DNA from: Alitta virens | Lineage: Eukaryota > Annelida > Polychaeta > Phyllodocida > Nereididae | DNA length: 64,000 bases | Assembly (NCBI GenBank): GCA_932294295.1 | Contig: OW028584.1 | Span: 25,777,638-25,841,637, forward strand | Reading direction: 5' to 3' | Shown here: piece after piece, positions 1-12,032 of the stretch | How positions within the stretch are numbered: position 1 is the first letter of the stretch | Layout: each line of letters starts with the position of its first letter | Made by a program: the position numbers and the translations under genes | Notes under the pieces: generated by a model | Told to the model about the DNA's origin: nothing | Databases searched by the model: none | What the model saw: the letters and a program-made list of their open reading frames with translations, nothing else

Positions 1-96
1 ATCTATATATAGTGATATATATTATTAATTCCTTTATAGACTATAATGGAATTAACTGATGAAAATCACCCTTGGTAGAAATAAAGTATTCCTTAA

Positions 97-415
97 CTTG
101 TCTTATTTTATCTCATCCCATCTTATTCGTCTTGTCTCATCTTATCTTACCTTAACTTGTCTTATCTCATCTAATCTCATCTGATCTCGTCTTGTCTTAT
201 ATGGTCTTCTTATTTTATCTCATCGTATCTTATCTCATCTTATCTCATCTAATCTCGTCTCATCTAATCTCATCCCATCTCATCTTGTCTTATATTGTCT
301 TCTTATCTTATCTCATCGTATCTTATCTCATCGTATCTTATCTTATCTAATCTCATCTCATCTTATTTCATCTGATCTCATCCCATCCCATCCCGTATTG
401 TCTTATTTTGTCTCT
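97..415. repeat. TATCT/CATCT pentanucleotide-rich simple repeat
   Basis: The stretch is made of variants of TCTTA and TCTCA five-base units (TCTTATCTCATC and similar), clearly degenerate. A closely similar array lies at 9,185-9,605. No coding potential is seen. Confidence 0.85.
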
Positions 416-420
416 TGTGG

Positions 421-2525
421 ATTTAATGGTCTTGCCGTTCATGAAGAGGTGATCTTAATATAAAGGTTAACTATAATGGTAGGAATACATTTTTTTACTA
501 GGCAAGCAAAACAAAGCTAGCAAACGGCCAAACAAAACAATCCTATCATTCATACGACGAAAACAAAATAGCTGAAGCTGCGGGTGTCCACCATGCAGCC
601 ACAACAGGAAAGCACAAACAATCGATAAGGAAATTCCAAAACTGAAAACATATTTGAAAGAATGCAGATATCTAGCGAGCAAGCAAACAAACAAATGATA
701 AAGCGAGTTAACATGCAGGGAAGAAACCAGGAAACAAACAATCATACAAGCATACACCTAAAATGCAATGATTATCAATGCTGTATCAAAGAACACAGAA
801 TCGAGCAAGCATACAAGGAACCATACAAGGAACAGATAACAAGCGATCAAGCATACAAAAACTCAGCTGCACCACAACCATGCAAGGAACAAGTAATCAA
901 GCAAGCGTCTAGATTCTGGAATCTGTCTAATGCAGTTTTACTGTATGACATCACGTTTTTTTGTCCCGCTTTTCGTTGCTACACATTTATCGATCAGCAG
1001 TCCGCTCTACATCCTTTTCCCGCCGCCAAGGTCCGCTTTTTCTGAACTCAGTATTTGTGGAAAGCGGATAAAAAATCGGCACCAGCAACTGGGCTGCATT
1101 TGAGAGCATTCGAGGTGGAATAATCCAAGATTAATCTTGACATAGTCCACGACAGCAATTGTAATCAGCCCTGTAGAATGGATTGCTCTAGAAAGGGTGC
1201 AGGGAATAGGCTTAATCCCTGGTAGGATATTTGATTGATGCATTACTCAAAGTAAGAACGGTGGGAACAAAAAATATGCTCCTCCAACAAGTAACACAGC
1301 CTGCCTCCTTTTGTTGATTAAGTTATCGTACATGCATAAGTGGCATGCAGTTGAACCCAAAATATGGGACACCCTTAAATATCAGATTATGTGGTGTTAG
1401 ATATCTGTGTAGGTTTGATGTATGTAATTGAGATGTGACAGCAATTAATTTCTAGACGATTGCTCCCTTGATATTGTTATTGTTTTTTTTTTTACAATAA
1501 AACAGCCATCTTTTGCCAATACATCTATTTCTCTATATATTAAACCAACTTACTTTTAACCTGGAAGATGTTTACCAAGGCCCTTTACTATTTGGGCCAT
1601 TTTGCACAAACTGAAAAGTGTTTTGACTAAAATCTTAGACATCTGTATCCATAGCCATTTTGACACAGAGATTAGACAGCATCTTCTTAGCAACTTGGTC
1701 AGCTGTAGTCAATGTCATTCATATGAAGAAGCATGCTTTTGACTAAGAAATTAGTCCTAGTGACTGCATAATGACGTACACAACATGACAATGAATTTCT
1801 GACTACCTGTTAATAAAATATGGCTATGGGGCTAACCAATCCTTAACACAGTCAAATGTCTAAAAAAAATTGTTTTTAAAATTACTTAATTGTAGTCAAA
1901 ATGTTTAAAAGATAAATCAAAATGTCTCACCTTCTACCAAGAACTTACAATATATAACCAAAACTGGTCTTTAAGGTGAGCGAACTTGTATAACAAATTT
2001 TGTGTCTCTCGACTATCAATATTTATGTCCCTCATTTATCAATTTTTCTCCTTACAATAAATCAATATGATGTATTAACCAGCCTGCCAGTCCTGATTAC
2101 TCACCTATAACCCTTAGCTTTCCATTTAAATCTAAAGGGTGCCTGTTCTCATATCATAGAAAATCAACCAGATAGTAAATATCTGGATTAATGTGATATG
2201 TGTTTAAGTGTCTGAATTAATGATGCTGCTCTGCCACATGTCAAGGATAATGCATGAATAATAAAAACGATGTATATCGAGTGCATATTTTATGATACAC
2301 AGCTATAGGAACTAGCAGTGTGTTGCTCTAGGCTTGTCAGCATGCATATGGTGAATCTGAAAGTTGAAGTGGTTGATATATTTCCACATATCAAGGCAAG
2401 ATTAGCAAATAAGCTTGACGGTGTCAACAAAAGATGTGTGAGACTGTATATCAACATGATAAACAGTGACACTGAGACAGTGAGGTTTTTGGCCAATATG
2501 GCAAGTCAATCTGCATGTTTGTTTG
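421..2525. other. Intergenic stretch, nothing recognised
   Basis: AT-rich DNA with short frames on both strands that lack splice context or recognisable domains. A plus-strand frame at 2,318-2,569 runs into a reversed SINE tail, so it is not a complete gene. I see no RNA gene or promoter I would defend. Confidence 0.5.
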
Positions 2526-2608
2526 TGATTAGGGCTTTACGTCCTGTATTTTTGCACCAGTTGGGCTAATTAGGACAGGCAGGGACCATGGCAATGAGAC
2601 GAAGGAGG
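2526..2608 (-). mobile_element. SINE tail fragment (reverse orientation)
   Basis: The reverse complement contains the tail shared with copies at 6.8, 13.6 and 15.1 kb, including ATTGCCATGGTC, CTGCCTGTCCTAATTAGCCC and ACAGGACGTAAAGCCCTAATC-type ends. The tRNA-like head is absent, so this is a 5'-truncated copy. Confidence 0.8.
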
Positions 2609-3223
2609 GAGTCAATCTGCATAATCTTTGATTGGTGGAAACCTGGACTGGATCAGGAGACAGTATGGAAGCCCATATATAAAATGGCCATTGTCGGCTC
2701 AACTAAATTTGCTACACTGATGAGCAAGCAACTGTAGTAGCTGTAAAGGACTTTATTTTTGGAATAATAGACCAAGATTTTACACCATTAATCTTCCATT
2801 TATGTATCAAATAACATTTGTAAATTAATTTTGTAATTTGTGTATACCTGTAATCAAAGTGTATTTAATAAAAAAAAAATATATATATACAGCTGTACAG
2901 CAAAATCCCATTTGTGGCTGAAAGGAATTGTATTAGATCATACACATCAATAAGACAATGAAGATTTAACAACAATTACTATACAGTAACATTAAAGGTG
3001 ATGCTCTGGCTTCTGGCACCAGTTATCGATGATTCTCCTCAATTGTATTTACATTTTTGTAGGTGAAAATATGATATCTGCACGCGTGGATCCATATCAT
3101 TCACCTCATGACAGTATCAGAAAAAATCATGATTTTGAAAATTTATTTGGTCTGTTGTTGATCTTCACATCTGCGGTTCTGAAATTAAGTGAAAATGGTT
3201 GTAGGAGTTAAACATAGACTTAC
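2609..3223. other. Probable intron or flanking DNA of the Kv channel gene
   Basis: No channel transmembrane segments are encoded here. The stretch follows the donor site of the Kv exon on the minus strand, so it is most simply intron 1 of that gene, with the remaining exons left of the window. Confidence 0.5.
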
Positions 3224-3862
3224 CTGGGCCGCTCTTGAGGACATTGGTTCTTCAAGAAACAGGAAGATTCTCCTCCGCCATTTCTGCCAAGTGGAAGGTG
3301 TTACAATTTCGCTATGGGTGTACATTGTTTTAACAACATCTCTAGATTCAAACGCTTGGTCGATGTTGTCGAATATTCGCTTCTCTTCTTCAAATTCTCT
3401 GTAGCGATTCCAACAACAAGGCGAGATGTCACATTCATCTATCTTCCAGTAAATGAGTTCTTTCTTGACACTTGGTCCGCAGAAATTGTGAGGGAGATGC
3501 AGTTCATCGCTTCGGTAGTAGTCTAGGATGAAGTTGAAAAGCGCAGGGTTACGGTCGAAGAACCACTCCTGGGTGATGTGGTTGTAGTTGCGGTCTGACC
3601 TTTGGAGGTTACTGAGGCGTGTGTTTTGGATACGGTCGAGTGTCAAGCGAGTGGTGACAAACCGCGCTCCACCAACATTAATGGTCATCAGCTCCATGCT
3701 GGAGGCATCCACTGCGGAATCGTACACCGGGCGGTGGTGGTGGTGATGTTGCGGACCATTCGCGGACAGTCCGAGGAGGAGCTGATCTGTGGAATCGGTC
3801 AACTCCATCCCCTTGGACCGCATCTCTTCCATGTTACTTTTGTGGCTCATCCTTGCACCCAT
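3224..3862 (-). CDS. Voltage-gated K+ channel (Shaw/Kv3-like), first coding exon
   Basis: This exon encodes about 213 residues: the cytoplasmic N-terminus and T1 (BTB/K_tetra) tetramerisation domain of a Kv channel, which sets subfamily-specific assembly at the membrane. T1 begins at INVGG (residue 61) and contains the WFFDRNP and ILDYYR blocks. The HX5CX20CC zinc motif of Kv2/3/4-type channels is complete (H122, C128, C149-C150). The exon ends with a W-rich segment and EEPMSSRAAQ, the usual approach to S1, then a good donor (GTAAGT) in phase 0. The start chosen is the first ATG of the open frame; others 4 and 10 codons later are possible. A five-histidine run lies at residues 39-43. S1-S6 and the pore are not in the window, because the gene continues leftward. 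It is a Shaw-like channel by the T1 sequence; the exact subfamily is inferred. Confidence 0.88.
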
Positions 3863-4770
3863 CCAGGCAAAGTTGATTCGAGTTGCATGTGGCAACTGTG
3901 TGGACCCATTTCTTTTCTGATCAGATCTACTACAGCTACCATGATTCTTGTTAAAGTCTATTTAAATACAAAGTCTCTAACTTAATTCGTCATTCAGTCA
4001 TTTTTAAACCGATGTTGTAACCTTCTAGTATATCTGTTGGTAGTGCCACTGGGATTAGTTCTTTCCATTTTTGTGGAATTCACTTTCAAATATATGATAA
4101 CAAATCTTTGCAGCGGACCAAAAAACAAAATCCAATAATATGAGGTGAATTAAGATATTTTATACCAAAATTTCAGTTAGTCGAGCTCCTTGTGTCACAC
4201 CATGATTAAGGTCTCAATCATATAAACAGCCACATATGTGGGTTTCTTCCTGTGTATAAGCTGCAGCTAAACATCAATGTCTAAATTTCCTAATTTATGT
4301 AATAGACTACAACTGATGCTGTTCGTTGAAACGAAAGCCCACTCAAGATGGACGTTTAATCCTGATATGTCGTTGCACGAACTCTTGAGTTAAGACTTAT
4401 TAGTTGAGCATTAATCACAGTTAATGAAATGGTCAATGAGGTACCTGCTGATTTGCGGTGATACTTTCCGAAATCATTGAGACGCAGTCAGTTGATAGCG
4501 AATACGGCGGGTCGGCCAGTGATGCTTATTCGGTTACTTCCCAGCCATGATTGGAATCACTTGCGCTGAAGCTGGTAATTCTCCTTGCTGCTTACACTGT
4601 GTGAGGTTCTGGAGCTGCAGAACACATAGCATCATGTGCATCCTTCTCTTAGTTTAACCATACATCCCCACACCACACCGTGAATTTCAAGCCTTGTAGT
4701 CCTAGGTCTAAGTCAGGCTCCTTGTGGTACACTGTGTAGTTAACTATCCTCACTATCGGAATGTATAGAA
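3863..4770. other. 5' flank of the Kv exon, no gene seen
   Basis: Probable 5' UTR or upstream intron and promoter-side DNA of the Kv gene. I see no convincing further exon. Confidence 0.4.
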
Positions 4771-4846
4771 TGGCGTCACTGTACGCTATATGACGTCACA
4801 ATCACACTTGACGTCACAACGCCATGGTGATGTAATGCTACGTCAT
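4771..4846. promoter_or_regulatory. Cluster of CRE-type TGACGTCA sites
   Basis: Two perfect CRE octamers, TGACGTCA at 4,791-4,798 and 4,809-4,816, are followed by TACGTCAT at 4,839-4,846 and preceded by a GCGTCAC half-site. They lie about 0.9 kb upstream of the Kv start on its transcribed strand. Perfect CREs are known CREB/ATF sites; use here is inferred from spacing only. Confidence 0.4.
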
Positions 4847-6260
4847 GTTGTGTGGCGTTCCCCAGGACGTCCTTGCCAGTGGCTTGGATGGTGCGTTCTG
4901 CTTGCAGACTCTCGCAGTGTGCTGAGGATGCTGCCTAGGTCTGTAGAAATCAATGGAGCTACATTATTCATGCATACACAAGCCCTCTTTTCTGATTGGT
5001 GCACGTTTCTCAACGCTGGTAAATACCATGCTCTTTACGCAGACAACCATGCTCAAGCAATGGCCAACCACTGCCGACCACCTTTAATGTCAAGATTATA
5101 GTCATTATTTGTAATGGCATCTTAACATGCAAAGGCTTGAACACTCCAAGGAAGATTGGCTTCAGAACCAGAGAATATTTGGATGAGCATCCAAATTTTC
5201 TGTCACATCAGATTTGGTGTTCAGTCTGCTGGCAAAGTCATCAAGTGCAGTGTCCTCTTATGTCATATGATGTAAACATGTCAGGTATTGATTACTTGGG
5301 TGATTAATAATTGTTTTTTAGACAATATCTTGCATTTAAAGAGGATTATTGATGAGCTTGTAATGTATGCAAGAACATAACACACAGCTACTTTCTCCAT
5401 AAAGTGAAATCTTTTACTTGCATCTTTCAACACAGCCTCAATCGCCTCATTGAAGCTCATCATGAAACGCAATACAGCTGAATTTAACGATCAAGACCAC
5501 CCTTAAATCCCTAAAAGTGATATTGTAATTAAAGAGGTCTTGTTTCTGGAATTATTTTAACTTTGTATTGATATATTTGGTAGTAAGAAAATGGTCTTTA
5601 TTCGAAGTGGTCACAAATTTGGTCATGGTAAATTTTATGAGATTCTATTAGCATAATAAACTACGATGAAGAAATTTGAATCAGCCCAGTCAAGGAGGAG
5701 TAGTAGTAAATAGGCTATTTGGTTGAGATTAAGGACGTGGAATCGAACCCATAATATCAAAAAGAAATGCTACACTTTGACCATTAGACCACTCGTATAT
5801 CAGACACTGTACTATTAGGATAAGATAAAGTTTATTTACAGTCGGACAGGAATAAAACGGTAAACACAAGTAAATACTTTTGCCGACATGAAATGAGAAA
5901 ATGAAAAGTACAATGAGGAGTGAGATGACAAATAAAATAAATAGCATTATTTATACTACTTTAGAACTGCAGTCTCAAGTTTGCATTTGACAACAGAGCT
6001 AAAAAAACAATTCGATCCTCAAAACTAGAAATCATGAATTATTTATGCAGACGTCCCTATTATATATTGCATAGTTTATGCAAATCTTACCTGATTTTAT
6101 TTACATTCTACATTATTAATTTTTTTTTAATTTGATGAAACTGCATAATTAATTACTGCATAAACGAAAAAAAATATATATGTGTAAAATAATAGTTTTA
6201 CAAAATAAATAAACAAATCTCTATTCACTCAATACAGGATCACATATTATTTAAGAAAGA
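4847..6260. other. Intergenic, AT-rich
   Basis: Nothing coding is recognised. One tRNA-like segment lies within it at 5,731-5,798 and is listed separately. Confidence 0.45.
5731..5798 (-). repeat. tRNA-like segment (probable SINE head)
   Basis: The reverse complement has an A box (TGGTCTAATGG) and B box (GGTTCGATTCC) at tRNA-like spacing. I could not fold a convincing anticodon arm, so a degraded tRNA-derived SINE is more likely than a functional tRNA. Confidence 0.4.
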
Positions 6261-6269
6261 AATTTCACA

Positions 6270-6546
6270 TCAAATATGGTCGATACTGAGATGTTTATCT
6301 GTATTGGGAATCCCATATTCATCCGGTAGTCCAATATTGACATTCTGCTGTGTATCAATGCTGAATTCTTCTGGATGTAGCTGGCTGCCCAACCACTGCA
6401 CATTGCTCAGGCACATAACAGGAACTGCAGGAATGCGTTCTTTCACTACATTTGTTCCCCGGAAGTTTATTACAATTCCTTCTGCCATCCATCTCCGGGC
6501 AAGTACCCTGTGCAGTTTGACTTCAGTGTTAAGATCACCAGTAAAT
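6270..6546 (-). CDS. Possible terminal exon of an unrecognised gene
   Basis: The minus strand has an open frame ending at 6,270, preceded by a plausible acceptor (CCTTGACACAG at about 6,547). It encodes roughly 91 residues with ordinary amino acid use (for example RVLARRWMAEGIVINF and CLSNVQWLGSQLHPEEF). I do not recognise the family. Two more exon-like frames at 7.3 and 8.6 kb on the same strand could belong to the same gene. An invented open frame is not excluded. Confidence 0.3.
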
Positions 6547-6799
6547 GCTGTGTCAAGGAATGTTTGGGATTGAATAACATTATTTGATTGTTGTATAGTT
6601 AATTAGTTAGTCAGTTGAATGTCATTGTTTTATGTACAGCAAACTACATAGACTTGTTAGTCATAAGTTAGGTAGTTATTTAGTTAGTTAATTAGTTACA
6701 GTACATTCTGTTTAACAGAAGGTTTCATAGGTTGGTTAGTTAGTTAGTAGTAAGTTAGCTAGTTAGTTACTTAGTTTGTTGGTTAGTCAGTAGTTAGTA

Positions 6800-6838
6800 A
6801 GGGCGGGGCCTAGCTCAGAGGTAGCGCTCTGGGCTTGC
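6800..6838 (+). mobile_element. SINE head fragment
   Basis: This is a short duplicate of the tRNA-like head (GGGGCCTAGCTCAGAGGTAG) placed directly before a longer copy. It may be a tandem slip or a nested insertion. Confidence 0.7.
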
Positions 6839-7024
6839 GGGCGGGGGCCTAGCTCAGAGGTAGCGCTCTGGGCTTCCAACCGCTGGGTCCCGGGTTCGAT
6901 TCCTGGTCTAGCCTAAGTTGGATGGCCGTTTCATCCTTCGTCTTATTGCCATGGTCTCTGCCTGTCCTAATTAGCCCAACTGGTGCAGAAATACAGGACG
7001 TAAAGCCCTAATCACACACACACA
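6839..7024 (+). mobile_element. tRNA-derived SINE, near full length
   Basis: The head carries pol III A-box (TAGCTCAGAGG) and B-box (GGTTCGATTCC) sequences. It is followed by a conserved body (AAGTTGGATGGC) and a tail ending in TAAAGCCCTAATC and a CA repeat. The same head, body and tail recur at 13,560 and 15,080, which defines the family. SINEs make no protein and rely on a LINE for copying. Confidence 0.85.
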
Positions 7025-7182
7025 CGCTCTGGGCTTTTAACCGCTTGGTCCCACGTTCAATACCTGGTCGAGCCTTAGTTGGATGGCCATTTCCTCCTTC
7101 ATCTCATTACCATGGTCCCTGCTTGCCCTAATTAGCCCGACTGGCGCAGAAATACAGGACGTAAAGCCCTAATCACCCAGCC
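7025..7182 (+). mobile_element. SINE, 5'-truncated and diverged
   Basis: Second adjacent copy of the same family. It lacks the first part of the head and has a mutated B box (CGTTCAATACC), while the body and tail are retained. Confidence 0.8.
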
Positions 7183-7279
7183 AACATGTAAGTAGTTAGT
7201 TATATATAGCTAGTTAGTTAGTTGGTTGGTTAGTTAGTTTGTTACTTGGTTAGTTTTGTTTCAGACCATTCCGTCTTAC

Positions 7280-7378
7280 AATTCAACTCTGGTCTGATTT
7301 CAAAGACTTGGCAACTGAAAAAGTCGTGTGATTCCAAAGCATCAGCCCAGGCAATGATATTTGTGAATCTTCTGCAAT
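7280..7378 (-). CDS. Possible internal exon of an unrecognised gene
   Basis: On the minus strand a strong acceptor (GGTCTTTTTACAG) precedes an open stretch containing FTNIIAWADALESHDFF, and a donor-like GTAAGA follows. The frame is open further upstream as well, to 7,565, so the acceptor may not be used. I do not recognise the product. It may link to the frames at 6.3 and 8.6 kb. Confidence 0.28.
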
Positions 7379-7740
7379 GCCTGTAAAAAGACCAGGGCAC
7401 AGTGCCAAGATTTTCACCCATAAAATCACCTTCTTTGCCATTATATCCTTTGATCTCAATACAGAGGAGGGTTGTCTGATCAATATTAAACTGCCAAACT
7501 GCTAGCAGAATGGAGTCATCTAGGGTAAGATATTGCCCCTTATAATTATGTAGTATCATGTACAAGAAACCACCAGTTCAACATTTCATATACATGTACT
7601 GGTGAAGATTAACCTAAAAAAAAATTATCTTAAGACCTGGGAACTGACACATGCCCTTTTAGCTTGTTTTTACTTTACAAAGCTTTTATATATTTTTGCA
7701 TTGTTTTACATTTCAACATTTTATGTACATATTATGTTGC

Positions 7741-7762
7741 CAAATCAATATCTATCTGTCGA

Positions 7763-7833
<71 letters not shown>

Positions 7834-7846
7834 GTCTATCTGTCTA

Positions 7847-7897
<51 letters not shown>

Positions 7898-7945
7898 GTC
7901 TATCTATCTATCTATATATATATCTTTCTATCTATCTATCTATCT
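7741..7945 (+). repeat. (TCTG)n/(TATC)n compound microsatellite
   Basis: Long runs of TCTG alternate with TATC. The three leucine/serine/tyrosine-rich open frames across it are products of the four-base repeat and not genes. Confidence 0.95.
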
Positions 7946-8221
7946 AACAATCTAAGCTTCCTACATTCATGTATATTGTTAATATTTAAGTTTTGTTTTA
8001 GTTGATGTTTATGGTAAAAGTAACCTAAGTAGGCGCATTAGCTGACTGATTGATAGAACAACTGCCTAATTAACTGACCACTGGGTAACTGAATGATTAA
8101 CATATCAGAATATTAAGGACTCACACGACGATTGGCTGACTAACTGGCTGACTACCAACCTACTGTCAGTATGCACCGACACAATGACTGACTGACAACC
8201 AGCCTTTCTGTCTGTCCAGCT

Positions 8222-8345
8222 GTCTATGGTGAGGCAAGTAAAATATCCCACCCATGGGGTAAATGTGTAACATTGGTGGACTCCTCCTCTCTCTCTCACC
8301 TCATCAAACAACCTTCGTTAGCAGCAATAACTTGCCTTAGAGGGC
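8222..8345 (+). repeat. Dispersed repeat, copy 1
   Basis: About 110 bp containing GCAAGTAAAATATCCCA, AATGTGTAACATTGGTGGAC and a CTCTCTCTC run before CTCATCA. It recurs reversed at 11,926-12,032 and direct at 17,163-17,280. The origin is unknown; it could be the tail of a second SINE family. Confidence 0.7.
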
Positions 8346-8349
8346 TGCA

Positions 8350-8545
8350 CTTTCCCTATCTATCTATCTATCTATCTGTCCGTCTAGCTGTCTGTCTGAC
8401 TGACTGACGGTATCAATAACTGATTGACTACTCATCAACTAACTGATCGATTACTGAGTCTTGCTGTCTGCCCGACTGACTACCCTAAATGACTGACTGA
8501 CTACTTATGTACTGACTGACTGCCAGCCTGACTGACTGCCCATCC
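8350..8545. repeat. TATC then degenerate CTGA-type simple repeat
   Basis: A short TATC run is followed by many GACTGACT variants. Confidence 0.75.
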
Positions 8546-8561
8546 CACAGCCTGTTTTCTT

Positions 8562-8800
8562 CAAACCCCAATGGCATTGCAGTTTGCTGTTCCTTTAGTG
8601 AGCTCGGGCGAGACTTCCACATCATAAGTCAGGAGTGTACAAGGCTGCTGGAATGGCAAAATGACCAAATGAACCTCATGGGAGAACAATACACAGAGCA
8701 GTGAGCTTTGTATGCAACACAGAAGAGTAGTGGCTTGATCATTTATTGATATTGTGTATAGGAAAATATCAGGTCCATTGAAAGGTGCTGCAGATGCCAC
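8562..8800 (-). CDS. Possible exon of an unrecognised gene
   Basis: A minus-strand open frame of about 79 codons encodes a sequence with FNGPDIFLYTISINDQATT and a mixed hydrophobic segment. Upstream AG dinucleotides could serve as acceptor. No start with context is evident. I do not recognise it, and it could be chance. Confidence 0.25.
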
Positions 8801-9184
8801 TTAATCAAGTAAACAGTATGAGGAATGTGGACTAAACCTCACATCCTTGACCTGTCGAATTCATGTGGCGGATTAGTTGAGAAAATAAATGAAGAACTAT
8901 CAAGTCTATTCAAAGGAATAAATAACTGCATCCTACATCATTTTGGATAGCATTCTAGAATTGATTACATGGCAACACCCAGGCCATGTGTGGTTGAGAC
9001 GTGATAGGACATTAACACCATTACTGGCACCTCTTGATTGCCTCTGCGCAGGCTAGAATAGTGAGTAGGCCCTGGAATGCATAGCCAAGTGAAACGAGTC
9101 ATTTTACCTATTACACATTTTGTATTATATGACCACTGAACAATTCAATGACTGTTGTACAAAAAAAGCTTCATAATCTTATGG
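8801..9184. other. Intergenic, nothing recognised
   Basis: No feature that I can support. Confidence 0.4.
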
Positions 9185-9558
9185 AAAGGTCTCTATCTTA
9201 TCTTATCTTATATTATCTCATCTCATCTTATAATATCTTATTATATTTTATCATATTTTATTATCTTATCTTATGTATCTTATCTTATCTTATCCTATCT
9301 TATCTTATCCTATCCTATCTTATCTTATCCTATCTTATCTTAACTCATCCTATCTTATTTTATCTTATCCTATCTTATCTTAACTCATCCTATCTTATCT
9401 TATCTTATCTTATCTCATCCTATCTTATCTCATCTTATATTATCTTATCCTATCTTATCTTAATTCATCCTATCTTATATTATATTAACCTATCCTATCT
9501 TATCTTAACTCATCCTATCTTATATTATATTAACCTATCCTATCTTATCTTAACTCAT

Positions 9559-9590
<32 letters not shown>

Positions 9591-9605
9591 TATCTTATCT
9601 TATCA
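9185..9605 (+). repeat. TATCT/TATCC pentanucleotide array
   Basis: About 420 bp of TATCT, TATCC, AACTCATCC and similar units, partly arranged in a longer higher-order period. It resembles 97-415. The long isoleucine/leucine/serine/tyrosine frame across it is a repeat artefact. Confidence 0.95.
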
Positions 9606-10796
9606 GCCTGTTTCTTAGTATTTTCGACATAATATTCCCTTCATATTGTTTATATGTTCAGACGCAATTGAGCACTTGTGGGATGAAATATAAAACCATG
9701 GACAGAGAATGTGAAGTATCTGAAGTTGCCCAATAATCGGGTTGAACTCATTTGGGTTGTATAGTCGATTGATTTTGTTTCAGCAGGTTTTAAAACAGCA
9801 ATAGATAAAATTCCAAGATACAAAACCAAAAGCATACTATAGATGGCTGTCTTTTCACTACTACCACTCTTGCCTTAGGACACTTTACAAAATACAAGCA
9901 CAAAATGTTTGATATGGCTCTTTTGCCAATGAACTATTACAACACCTGCTTGCTTCTTATGCACCAACACTTGTCATCACCATAATGCTCTTTTGCAGAG
10001 CTGCTAGCCATGAATGGGATATTGTGAGAACTGCTCTTTGCAAATGTTGCGTGCCTGTGTATGATCAGTTTGTCTAATGCCTTATGGTGGAGGTCACAGC
10101 TACATACAAGGTTGATGCTGTTCAGTTCATCCTATATGAGCTCATTACATGGATGAAGGCAGTATCATTTACAGAATAGCTCAAATAAAGCAGCTGTCGA
10201 GGCCTCTTTTGGAGTGTCAACTTGTTGGTTTTTGGTTAGCTTAGTTCAAAATGGGACTCAATTGGGGCAACCAATAAAAGACTGCCTTTCAGGAAGCTGA
10301 AAACATCCAGGAGAAACATGAAAAGCATTTCATGAGTATAGATGCATGTACTTTTGTTCTGTCCTAAATATGCAGACAGTAGTTTGGTGAAATTACTCTT
10401 TAATAACTGGGTAAGTATTTCATTCAGAAACAAATAACCCATCATTGTGCTTATTCGCTTATTTACTTAAAAAGTATTTCCTATAGTGGCGATGGCCCGA
10501 GAATGCCAATCAAAGATATTATCAAAAGTTACAAAAAAATATAGCTTAATTAAATTAGCATTGAACCAAACATCTAGTTTTCTGTAAAACATTTAAAATT
10601 GATATCTAGCAAAAATTAAATATTCAATATGACATCACTTAATTTATTCGCAATCATGACACTAAAAATGATGCATTGACCCTTACTACCCAAAGACACA
10701 TACAAATTGCAGATGTACAGATATCATGTGGAAGAGTATTTTAGTAAAACTGTTAAACTGTTCAATTGTTGTATTGCTTTATGAATGAGTTATTGT
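9606..10796. other. Intergenic, nothing recognised
   Basis: AT-rich single-copy-looking DNA with only short unsupported frames. Confidence 0.45.
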
Positions 10797-10798
10797 AC

Positions 10799-10919
10799 CT
10801 GATAGCATTCCAAACCGTTTCAACGTCGGCCCGATGTTGACGATGTTAATACGATGTTGCAACGACAGTGGCCTACATGGAAACGATGTTGGGCCGATTT
10901 GGAATGCTCTCTGGGTAGG
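10799..10919. mobile_element. Short non-autonomous inverted-repeat element (MITE-like)
   Basis: The ends form an inverted repeat around GATAGCATTCCAAA and TTTGGAATGCTCTCTGGG. The interior has repeated CGATGTT words. A related element lies at 13,469-13,788. A TA dinucleotide flanks both sides. No protein is encoded. Confidence 0.6.
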
Positions 10920-11875
10920 ACATGGTTTTTCTAATTAAACGCTTAATCAGTATCTTTACCAATGAAAATTTGGTTAGTAAATAGACCACATGTAAGTCAG
11001 ATGTTGCTTAAAAATAATTATTAATATATAGCATAGTGTTTGCAATCAGTTTTAGTTATATAGCAGCTATATATATATATTTGGAATGTTGTCAGTTTCT
11101 GTACTATAAGCATTTTTATATATTGTGATCTATGTGCTTTTACATACATGTAATTCAAATGTTGTACTTAAATTAACATTGTGATAATGAACAGTATTAA
11201 CTGCAGTAATATATGTATTTAGGGTTACTGTATACATGTGATATATGTCTGTATATATATAAATATATATTTAACAAATGTATGTAAACAAGACTTAATG
11301 CTCATATTACCATGCTATTGTTCAGCAACTGGGACCATGGATGTGTAGATAATCTATTGATAATACCTTTAACTTTTATACCATGTATAGAAGTACACGT
11401 AGACTTAGTACATGTTTTTATCTATTATTTTTGACAAATGTATCATGTATGATATTACTGTGTCAATAAAAGCATAATATATAATAAATATTTCCTTCAC
11501 CTAAATCCAGAACGAGTAGAAACATAACTGTGTACTTAGGTACCCGTTTTATTTATTTATGCAAATCAACCCAGACAGTGATAAACAACTTTGAGGTTAT
11601 TAGGTTATTGTGGCAATTCGCCCATTCTTACCTATGGATGAGGTGACGGGGGTAATTTCTGTCTAACTGACATTATAAAGTTACCCTCCAACACTAATAC
11701 GAGGATAGTCTATCACATTCTGCCTTAGGATAGAGACTTAGAAAATGATATCACTGTTATTCTTTTATAATATTTTCAAAAATAAATGTAGGCATTTACA
11801 GAAAATGGATAAACATTTCAAGCAAGCACTATATTAACGTGTATTATTGCAAAAATAACAATTTACAAAATAGAT
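10920..11875. other. Intergenic, AT-rich with TA runs
   Basis: No gene recognised. TATATA runs lie near 11,070 and 11,255. Confidence 0.45.
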
Positions 11876-11925
11876 AGTTAGTAAGATAGATAGATAGATA
11901 GATAGATAGCTAGATAGATAGTTCT
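11876..11925. repeat. (GATA)n microsatellite
   Basis: Short GATA array directly before a reversed copy of the dispersed repeat. Confidence 0.85.
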
Positions 11926-12032
11926 TGCCGCTATTGAGGGTTGATTGATGAGGTGAGAGAGAGAGAGAGAGGAGTCCACCTATGTTACACATTGACCTAA
12001 TGGATGGGATCTTTTACTTGCCACAGCATAGA
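11926..12032 (-). repeat. Dispersed repeat, copy 2
   Basis: Reverse-complement match to 8,222-8,345, including the GA run (GAGAGAGAGAGA), GGAGTCCACC and GGGATCTTTTACTTGCC. Confidence 0.7.

Noticed and set aside
2318..2569. 83-codon plus-strand frame with ordinary composition
   Set aside because: It ends inside a SINE tail and has no start or splice support; perhaps an old exon trace, not enough to call.
6839..6910. Possible functional tRNA gene
   Set aside because: A and B boxes are present, but the same head-body-tail unit recurs with target duplications, so it is a SINE.
7602..8005. Three long overlapping plus-strand frames rich in Leu, Ser, Tyr and Cys
   Set aside because: They are translations of the TCTG/TATC microsatellite in three phases.
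7741..9605. CRISPR-like arrays
   Set aside because: The repeats have no unique spacers; they are microsatellites in eukaryotic DNA.
9148..9618. 156-codon frame of Tyr, Leu, Ile and Ser
   Set aside because: Pentanucleotide repeat read in one frame; no real protein composition.
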